The notes beneath the pieces were generated by a model. It had not been told where the DNA came from, searched no databases, and was given only the letters and a program-made list of their open reading frames with translations. A program made the position numbers and the translations under genes. Shown here piece by piece: positions 55,738-64,000 of a stretch of DNA of 64,000 nt. This DNA comes from Macrobrachium rosenbergii (taxonomy: Eukaryota; Arthropoda; Malacostraca; Decapoda; Palaemonidae): assembly GCF_040412425.1 (NCBI RefSeq), contig NC_089782.1, positions 22,995,622 through 23,059,621 of the forward strand, written 5' to 3'. Each line of letters begins with the position of its first letter. The stretch's first letter is position 1.

Positions 55738-58700
55738 AATATTCAAAACCCTTCAGTAATCAAAATTTCACTGGGTTTCCTGTCATCTTGCTTTCTTTAC
55801 TGATAGTTGTATGAAATAGAGCAACTTTTAGATGCTTTCATTTAACTGTTTTCTTCTACCCTTCCCATAAAGGCAAAACGGAATACTTTGCTCACATACA
55901 TGTCAAACTAGTGTTTCATGTCTATTTTTATTGCTTGCTTGTTTAATATTGTACAGTACTTAAATATGCAATCTTCAACTTACCTTGCTCATCCTCGCTC
56001 ACCAAACTTGATATGATGGATCTCAGGACGACAAACAAATACTGTCCAAGTATATCGACAACAGGAACTAGAATGAATAATCAATGAAATTAATCAATGT
56101 CCCATTTCTGTTTTAGTCATAATATGCATTTTTATATCTTTCAAGCATCCATAAAATTATAAACAAACTATTTTTAAGTATTTCAGTTAATGAGTGACCA
56201 CTCTAATATTCTAAAATATTTCATCAGTAAACAAAAATTACATGAAACAAATACCTACCAAAATAAACTAATTGAGGAGACGTGTTAAAAGCAAGCAGTA
56301 AAAATGCAGCATTTCTAGACACTCCACCAAGAATCCCCAGAGTTGTGTCACCAACTCCAAGGAATTTCTGAAGGAATGGTAATAGGAAAAGAAGTGATAC
56401 GCCATTCACCATATTCTTGATACTCAGGTACTGTGAATACTGTGGCAATGTAAATCCTAACTTCTCTTGCATATAAGGTACAGCAGATCAAACTCAGCTG
56501 AAACAGAAAACATTAAGACTCATGAAAATACTGTACTGTACTATAATAAGAACTAACGCAAACCAGAAACTGCATTGTCTGACTTTAATAATATGCAGTG
56601 TACAAAGTATATCCAATAAAAACAATTACAGGTATTATAAAAGCTGAGCAACAGCATCTAGACATAAATAAAATGAGTTTTTTATTATTTTCACAAGCTT
56701 CCTATACAATATTACAGTTGCTGGGTTTTTACTTAAAGCATTACATATAGAACCACAGCAGAACTATGAAATACATGTGTGGAACTCAGACAACTTCCTT
56801 TTAATATACAATTAAGATGACCAACAACCAAGAGATTAAATATATGATGACTAATGATCAAGAGATTGAAAATAAATGTTACAAAATTTCATAACTAAAA
56901 AATCATATCAAATACTGTACTGTATTCTCATTGTGAAAACTTGTGTTAAAAATCAAATATTGTACTGTATTCTCATTATGAAAACTGGTCTGTTAAAAAT
57001 CAATATTACATGATCACACTAATAATAACAAATTTTTATGTACTATAATTAAACAGAAATTTCATGCTAACTTCTGCTGTCTCAGAAATGCTTAAATAGA
57101 TCATATTTACCATTACAAAACATCAGTATAATTCATGACTTTTTTTCTAAGGGTGTAACTAACACTGTACATATTGTAAAATTAAATCTTTACAAGACTA
57201 TGGATATAAATTGACATTATCAATAATTTAATAAGTATGCATCAGAATATGCAATATTCAACATTCCATGAAAATTAAACAAAACACACCTGCAAACACA
57301 ATTGCAATAAAAAAATCTGCAATGAACAACATTACAATGGCTCCACGAATCCCTGGTTCCCGCTTACGAAAAGTGACAGCCAACGCATTACTGAAGTTCT
57401 GCAAAACACTGCAATGTTTTGTGCAATTAGGTTGTCTTATGGAAACAGCCTGGTACTCCATACAAACATCAGCTATGTTATTGTTAATTATCAGGGACGG
57501 AGGCTTGACTTCTCTCCTAACATTATAATCAGGAAGAAGTACAACAATGTACATAAGTGCTAGAATTATGATGCACTCACAACCTGTGAAAAAAAAAAGA
57601 AACAACTCAGCATAAAAATAACAGCACTAATTCAATGTAAATCTTTAATCATCTGACAATTTTGTTTGTCTCTTTACACTTCATTATACAGTACTTTAAA
57701 GCTTTGACTGGAATTTTCAAATATGTCTGACAGCCAAAATTCAAATTACAAGTTCATATCCATGAAAAGTTTCATAGCATTAAGATGGGTATATACTACC
57801 GCCTAACCAAAAATTTTATAAATAAATTATCTGCAAAAGGTTTCACTTACTCATAAAGAGGTAAGCATGTTTTTGAGTGCCATAAAACATCAGGATCTGC
57901 AAACAGAGGGGTCCAATAGAACTTCCAAAAAACAACATTGCTTCAACTACAGCTAATCGGTTTGTCTTCTCATCTGCATCAGCCAAGTTAACAACATAGC
58001 TTGAAACTGAAGACTGAGGAGAAAAAATACTACGTGAGTAGACATCATAACTGAATTAAAAGGAAGAATTGTTTCCCGAAACATCTACCTTCACTGATAA
58101 GGCTCCTGTTGTTGACAATGTCAACATCATGACTTGGGATCTAACTTCTATTTGAGCAGTTCTTAGAAGTCTTCCACCATATGAATCCAAATTCCAAATA
58201 TGGAAGAAAACCATTTATCTTGACTTAGTGGTACCCAGTCATTTCTTAGCTTGTTTGTAAATGGCTCAGAAAAACTTTTGTTTTTTTCTCTTGCTGAGTG
58301 TAATGGGTGACACAGGAATGCTCTTGTCAAAGTTTCATGTTTGCTCAGTAACATTTGCCACTGCCACAGTAAAGGTTACTTTTAGCTCTATGCTCTGTAT
58401 AAGCTAATTACACATTACAAAATTCAAAAGTTTGAAGTGCAGTTTATTGTTAGGGGATATCTTTTTGGCATTATTTGGTATGTAAAAAAGGCATGTCCTG
58501 TAGTAGTCTATGTCATACTTTAAACAACTACCCTCATTTACAGTTAGGTATTTAGTGTACGGGTAAGCAGTACAACAGTTTAATAAATTAAAAATGCCCA
58601 TTTCTGGCAATGTTCCTCACAAATACTGTGCTTTTCCTCTAGGCATGCAAAATTTCCACAGGACACTTTTTCCTACAAAAACCTTACATATGTTTGCTTT

Positions 58701-60284
58701 TTATTTCATTTCACACTATTTCTTTGTGTTTTATTTATACTCATTTACCTATAAATGTTGTTACTCTTTACTCTTTACTTTCATAGATTGCCATTGTGAT
58801 ACTCGATTAGTTTCTGTTTCTGATTCCTGTATATTCTATTCTATATTTTGTGTAATCTAACACAAAATGCATATATACTACAAAATAAAAAAAGGAAATT
58901 AAACCAGTTACAAAGGAGTACAAAAGATCCCAATGGTACAGTACTATAAACAGCTTATTGAACTAACCTTAAAGACTACATATCCTCCCGCCAACCCTCG
59001 AAGTGCTGCTCCTACATAAAGGACATCTAAGGAAACCATAGGACTTGCCGCCACCAGAAGACAAACTAAATTTAGTCCCAGACTACCAAGGAAGGGTATT
59101 AACATGACTACTTTGCGGGAATATCTGGAACATGAACTTGTGTAAGATTTGGTAGAGTAGTGGTTACACATGCATTATCAGATATCTGAGGAGGCATATA
59201 AATATCATTAAAACTTAATTTCACAAACATTACAAAAGCAAGGAAATCACAGTAACTACAGTACAGTATAGGGAAAGAATAAAAGAATTTTTTCACTGTA
59301 ATAAAGTCTGGTTTAGAGCAGTGACTTGATTCTCTAGTCAAACAGAGCACTATAATTCAAATGCATGAGCAGAAAAGATGTCACAAAGTTTCCCAATTTT
59401 TCCAAACACTACAAAAGAAGCTGTTACAATGGGAAATAGTCACCCACTAAAAATCCACGGCACAAAGTGCTCTACTTACCTATCAAGGGCCAGACCAAGA
59501 ATCTGTGACATTATAACTGCCAAAATCCCAGTGATGACACTTATCCACATGACTCTCTTCACTGCTTCTGCCTGGATGCCAGAGAGCTTGTCTACCTGCC
59601 CAATTGCTTCAAAATTCCTGCATACCTGCAAAATGGTACATCAGTCTTTATTTACCCCTGTACTTCAGTATTATGTAAGTTACACAAACACGAGTTAATC
59701 AAAAAAATCACTTCCATCATTTATCCAACTTTATGTTGACTCAATAAAATATAACTACATTCAATGGTCATTTAAAAATAAAAGATTTCCAACAGTGATG
59801 ATGTAAGTCTATGTACAGCACTAAGCAACCTCTAAACTGAATATAATAATCTGCAATGAATTACTGGATATAATATCCAGTAATTTATAGTGCTAAGCAA
59901 AGTCCTTTCAAGTTAAAGAAATTAATTTTCCATGTCTCCCATAATTATGAACAGTAAAAAAATAACACTGCAAAAATGTAAAAGCTCTAGTATGTATAAA
60001 CTAAAGTTAAAGTTCTTTCCCTGCATTCTGAACTACATATTACACAGTAAAAAATAATATTACTATTATGTCATTTCTAGCTCCAAACATGCCTTTATTC
60101 ATTTTCATAAAGGGTTAAAAGTGGAAGCACATGCCATCTACTACAATCAATTCTGAAGTAAGGTGATGATGTCACTGACAGTTTCTCCTGCCATAGCCTG
60201 TGTATATAAACACAGAAAGTAGTGTATTTCCTGTACAGTACTTTAAAATTGTGCTATGCTGTATATATTACTACAGTGATATTA

Positions 60285-60349
<65 letters not shown>

Positions 60350-60782
60350 CTGTACAACCTTCCAAAGTTAAGTAGTCAATGGCCTGCTTCTGAAAAGTGT
60401 AATGATATAACCAAACTTTTTTACACCATCAACATAAATAACAATATACTGTTGTAAAATATCTTCAAATCCTTCAAATTAAAAATGACCACCACCATCG
60501 AGAGAGAAAGTTAAGAGATTGTTTAGATGCATACTGATAAGCTTCATTTGCTGTGCTGATATTTTAAGATATGCTTGACATGATCACGTGAAATTATTCT
60601 CTTAATATATCTTTACTAATAATTTCACACAGTATTTTATTGTCCCTTTACATCGCTCTCACCTCTTCAGAATGATTTTGAGCACAAAGTCTGTAGAAGA
60701 TGAAATCTTGCTGGACACTCATCTGTACAGTATCTGCTATGTTGTACAGGAACACAACAGGTTCTACAGTAATTCTCCACAT
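53845..60782 (-). CDS. MFS transporter, SLC46 / proton-coupled folate transporter-like (8 exons, frameshift in exon 6)
   Basis: Eight minus-strand exons with GT..AG introns encode about 455 residues, the usual SLC46 length, with about 12 hydrophobic segments. The start ITVEPVVFLYNIAD, the MFS motif-A-like LALDRYSRK (about 86-93), the pre-segment-7 motif FRKREPGIRGAI, KNMVNGVSLLFLLPF and RSIISSLVSEDEQG are typical of arthropod SLC46 proteins. A cysteine-bearing loop with CTKHC lies between halves. ATG at 60782 is the first Met of the frame, two bases into an exon with an acceptor, so a 5' UTR or short coding exon lies upstream. Phases agree across all junctions except that exon 6 is one base short. 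Family members move folates or other small solutes with protons at plasma or lysosomal membranes; the substrate here is unknown. Confidence 0.9.
54277..54627. mobile_element. TIR element (CAGGCAGTCCCC family), copy 2, in SLC46-like intron 7
   Basis: The left end CAGGTAGTCCCTGGGTTATG is mirrored by the right end, in complement CAGCAGTCCCCAGGTTACG. The interior aligns with copy 1 (CTTTACTTTTAATCCTTTGG, CCTGTTTTGGAGC, GGGAAATAATTTTTTATTAA). Confidence 0.8.
55666..55735. repeat. (GA)n microsatellite in SLC46-like intron 7
   Basis: GA run of about 68 bp. Confidence 0.97.
55984..56067 (-). CDS. SLC46-like exon 7 (segment 10)
   Basis: Acceptor TTCATTCTAG, donor GCAAG|GTAAGT. Encodes PVVDILGQYLFVVLRSIISS and LVSEDEQ. 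Confidence 0.9.
56259..56497 (-). CDS. SLC46-like exon 6 (segments 8-9), one base short
   Basis: Acceptor TTCTGTTTCAG, donor TATTTTG|GTAGGT. The phase from exon 5 reads AEFDLLYL up to about 56475. The conserved continuation MQEKLGFTLPQYSQYLSIKN is in the next frame. The exon is 239 nt, but equal entry and exit phases of its neighbours need a multiple of 3. Confidence 0.88.
57290..57583 (-). CDS. SLC46-like exon 5 (segment 6, central loop, segment 7)
   Basis: Acceptor TTTTTTCACAG, donor TTTGCAG|GTGTGT. Encodes CECIIILALMYIVVLLPDY, a long loop with CTKHC, and FRKREPGIRGAIVMLFIADF. Confidence 0.92.
57851..58013 (-). CDS. SLC46-like exon 4 (segments 5-6)
   Basis: Acceptor TTTCTCCTCAG, donor TTATGA|GTAAGT. 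Encodes SYVVNLADADEKTNRLAVVE and FFGSSIGPLCLQILMFYG. Confidence 0.92.
58968..59124 (-). CDS. SLC46-like exon 3 (segments 3-4)
   Basis: Acceptor ATGTTCCAG, donor TTTAAG|GTTAGT. Encodes YSRKVVMLIPFLGSLGLNLV and YVGAALRGLAGGYVVFK. Confidence 0.93.
59480..59625 (-). CDS. SLC46-like exon 2 (segment 2)
   Basis: Acceptor CATTTTGCAG, donor GATAG|GTAAGT. Encodes KRVMWISVITGILAVIMSQI and LGLALDR, the start of motif A. Confidence 0.92.
60290..60347. repeat. (GA)n microsatellite in SLC46-like intron 1
   Basis: GA run of about 57 bp. Confidence 0.97.
60663..60782 (-). CDS. SLC46-like exon 1 (start, membrane segment 1)
   Basis: Acceptor TTTTACAG at 60786-60793 and donor GAAGAG|GTGAGA. Encodes MWRITVEPVVFLYNIADTVQ and DFIFYRLCAQNHSEE (NHS sequon). 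Confidence 0.85.
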
Positions 60783-60799
60783 GTTCTGTAAAAGATTTT

Positions 60800-63430
60800 A
60801 ACATTGTAATTGTTTGAGTACCTGGACACATAAACAACTGAAACAGTCATATTGTTTTCTGCTGCCTACTATCAAAGTGTCAAATCTATTCATATTCAAT
60901 GAGAACTATAACAAGATAAAAATGTACTCATTTAACATGGTTTTGGGGTTGTTCAGTCCCAAGTTCTTGGACACAGGAGAGCATGCACTTATTCTACAGC
61001 ACTTAGTGGAGCTTTTTTGTTTTTCTGTTACCTAATGACTACCAGCCCTGTTCAACCAGTCAAAACATCATAAATTCTTTAGGTAATGTGCCTAGGTAGT
61101 TACTGAATTTGACCATTTCCATATGTTTCTTCATTTTACCAGTGGCTACCTTGCAAATAAGAAATGTTTCAAATGATACATTTCACGATATAAATGAGGA
61201 AAAACATTCTTCATAAACCTTGGCTAAAAGCCAATTACCTGGGTTGGGAATGGAACAAGAGGGTATCTGTACTTCCCACCCTTGTTGTATACGATGCTAA
61301 GGAAAAAACATGCGGTGCCCCTTACAAGTGGAGACCAATTGTGCAAGGTTAGGCTTAAATTAACTCTGGTATTACACTTTTCTTTTATGGTGTTCTAAGT
61401 CAGGTTAGGAAGATAGGAATAGGGTGAGGCAACTGCCCCACCGGCCAGGTAAGGATCCAGTGAACTATGCTAGGGTTGCTTATTGGAAGGTTACCTTAGA
61501 ATGCATCCCTATAACTATCCTTGCAACTTCGACCATTGCTGTTTATATACATTAATTACTCATCTTTCGAGTGATGATGTTCTGATTTATACATCTGCTG
61601 CCTTTCCAACTCGGTGCATGGAACTCATTTTTGGTTTTCCCCTCCCCAAAAACCCTGTCTCCCACTGGGGTATTCCATTACTGCTGGATATGGAGAAGGG
61701 AAAATAAAAACATGAGTAGTTTGCACCTAGAAAAATGGCTAAATATGCATACAAACATTTTAGCCTAATGCTAAAACTGTATATGGTTCATGTACAGGGG
61801 TATTTGAAATAAAGTACTACAGTAGGCTTATTACCTCATACCACTACTATTAGCCTACCTAATTCCTTGATAATCTTGGCTATTGTTGAACACTGGTCTA
61901 GCTTAAGGTATCCTAGGCTAATAGCCTATGATATGTAGACTTCGGTGTTAGCTCTTACAATACGCCTAGTCCACGATAAAATCCCTAGGGCCTACTGAAC
62001 CAGTTCTTAATAGTCAATTATATTACTTGATAAATAAGCCTAGGCAAGCACAATAACCTAGTGATAACCTTAAGGCTCAGCCATGGGGTAGCTTAATACA
62101 CTTGCCCAATCTCTTAAAGTAATTGAATTTAAGCCTTGTCCTTACGCCAAATGTTATTCTTACATAAATTTGCGTTCCTCTCGTCTCAGTACTTACTTGA
62201 GACGAAGTCACGATAACTACATTTCCAAAGCAGGAATGCCAAGGACCCTCTAAGGTCACCAGTTACCATCACCAGAATAATATGCATGGTATAACGCAAA
62301 GGATTTTTCTATGTAACGGCCCTTCAAATCCATATATCGTCATGTATTAATTCCGTCGCTGTACTGCGCTCGTTTTGTTACGGTTATCCAGCTACTTGAA
62401 TACTGTTTTTTTTATACAGTTACTGTATTTCCAAAAATTATTATTTCCTTTGTTTTCTTTCCTCTGGATTCAAAAACAAAACTTGAATGATATCTACTTC
62501 CTACTTCCGCAAAGTGACAGTTGACAGTCTGTAAACCGTTATATAATCATGATATTAAACTATATGGGATCTAAAAGTATCACATGTGTATTACATCAAT
62601 AATCTCGTCCTTTTTTTTCATTTCTTGTACATGTTTAGGCCTATTTTTTTTCTTTTTTATTGGCTTAACCCTGTCGTCCAGCTTCTAATTTTGTATTGGT
62701 AAGGTCCTTCATTTCTTTCGATCACATATACTCCTTCAAGATGTCTGTACGCTAAAATCCACAATATTCTTCCCTTTTTTCACTATAATCCACCATATTC
62801 TTCCCTTTTTTAAGTTTGTACTCTAGCTTTTTCCAGCTTGTTCTGGAGATACAAATACGTAGGCCTATGTATTGAGACTGTTCATCCATAAGCATTGTTT
62901 ACAAAGTAGCTGTCGTTGTTCCACTCTTCATTCTGGTTTTTCACCACCACACCTATAACGCCATGATTAATATTTGTCACGAATTCCTAGTTATCTCTTC
63001 TACGATCTCGTAATAGTAAGTACAACGTACAAGGACAGAGTAAGTTATCAAACAGCAAAATGGCTTCAAATTATCACTTTACGACAACATTATATTTCCT
63101 GAGAATTATGTAAAACTAAAAAAAAAAAAGAGAGAGACATTTGGTATGATACGCAGGTGATTACACGGAAATTTAATCTTAAATTCAGATTAAGTCCAGT
63201 GGAAGTAAAATAATAAAAATATCAAGTAGCAGTTATCTGATAGCGCTGCATTACTTATCTCATTAAGAGACATTTAAAAAACAAGCATCACGAGGTAAGA
63301 GGTCGGATGTGAATCATGTGAAAGATCAGAATGGAATGACTTTGTTATAGTTCGTTGTTTAAGCATCCATCCTGATTTCGCTTCATACAACATGCGAATA
63401 AATTAATAGTTATCGCAGTTGATAAAAGGG
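60800..63430. other. Upstream region of the MFS gene; no coding exon identified
   Basis: Unique AT-rich sequence. A minus-strand donor-like CTCAA|GTAAGT ends near 62197 and could close a 5' UTR exon, but nothing confirms it. No other gene supported. Confidence 0.35.
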
Positions 63431-63601
63431 AAAGGTGTGTGGTATTTCTGACTTAGAGAGAGAGAGAGAGGTGCCATACAATTAACCACACAGGATGCAC
63501 GCGTTCATGACGCATGCGTTGTGTCTCCGTTTCGAGATGTGACGTCGCTTCAAGTTCGATTGAATCATTCTATTTCTCGAAATGATTCCCGGACAAGTGA
63601 C

Positions 63602-63603
<2 letters not shown>

Positions 63604-63648
<45 letters not shown>
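63604..63648. repeat. (GT)n microsatellite
   Basis: GT run of about 45 bp. Confidence 0.97.
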
Positions 63649-63650
<2 letters not shown>

Positions 63651-64000
63651 ACATGACGTGATACAATCTGTTTAAAAAAGATAAAACCAGTTTTCAAATA
63701 CTGGAAATTTACGACTAAAAAGTATGTAGTGTATATCCTGTAACAACAAGCAGTTATAGAACAGATGTGTAGGACAAAAGTCGGGGCTGACTGCCAAAGC
63801 CATACTTAACTGCTGAATCGTGGATGAACCCAAAGCAAAAAAAAAAAAAAAAAAACTGCCAAAACTTTAAGTGCTTCATACACCTACGCAGACTAAACTG
63901 GAGACTCATCATCACTCATTGCACCGTTATCTTCTTATCTTGAGTTCATTCTCCTTTCCAATATCTCTCAATCTCCACCTTCCCAGCACTTTCTAGTATT
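63649..64000. other. Right edge, no gene seen
   Basis: Holds an A-run at about 63837-63855 after GAATCGTGGATGAACCC, a word also seen near 16.42 kb (GAATCGTGAATGAACCCC), so it may be another repeat fragment. Confidence 0.4.

Noticed and set aside
62077..62259. Minus-strand 60-residue ORF as first coding exon of the MFS gene
   Set aside because: No similarity to an SLC46 N-terminus and the frame runs past the donor-like site; at most a 5' UTR exon.

Overview
This is nuclear DNA of an animal, most likely a decapod crustacean and probably a shrimp. Three things point that way: a very heavy load of simple-sequence repeats ((TA)n, (GA)n, (TTA)n, (CA)n, many compound), several interspersed repeat families in multiple copies, and two intron-rich transporter genes whose proteins look like arthropod families. 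The species call is inference from general character, not from a marker gene. No operons, rRNA, functional tRNA or CRISPR array were seen.

Positions 1-29278 hold no recognisable host gene. They are a mosaic of mobile and tandem DNA: a ~0.94 kb long inverted repeat at the left edge, a 21-bp minisatellite (4.5-4.96 kb), two short foldback elements (7.0 and 13.2 kb), a 25-bp minisatellite whose every unit is a small hairpin (14.3-15.2 kb), a foldback with microsatellites at its centre and both ends (15.9-16.3 kb), a decayed Mutator-like (MULE) transposon with FLYWCH and MULE transposase regions and an 8-bp target-site duplication (20.29-22.57 kb), a tRNA-derived SINE (25.6 kb), and copies of a ~300-bp repeat (family 1) and a ~400-bp three-hairpin repeat (family 2).

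Positions 29279-48265 (+) carry an ABC half-transporter of the ABCG subfamily, white/scarlet/brown clade. I resolve 14 coding exons with consistent splice phases, giving 660 residues to a TAA stop. The nucleotide-binding domain comes first, then six membrane segments. The first coding exon with the ATG is not identified. Introns carry family 1, 2 and other repeats plus several minisatellites that sit close to exon edges. One degenerate tandem repeat multiplies a 5' splice site and another multiplies a 3' splice site.

Positions 60782-53845 (-) carry an MFS transporter resembling SLC46 (proton-coupled folate transporter family): 8 coding exons and about 455 residues. Exon 6 is one base short, which breaks the frame in otherwise intact coding sequence. 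This is either a true lesion or an assembly error.

The two genes are convergent (tail to tail), about 5.6 kb apart. ABCG white-type half-transporters dimerise to move pigment precursors, and SLC46 proteins move folate-like or other small solutes. Any functional link between these neighbours is speculation. From 60.8 to 64.0 kb I see only upstream sequence of the MFS gene and simple repeats.
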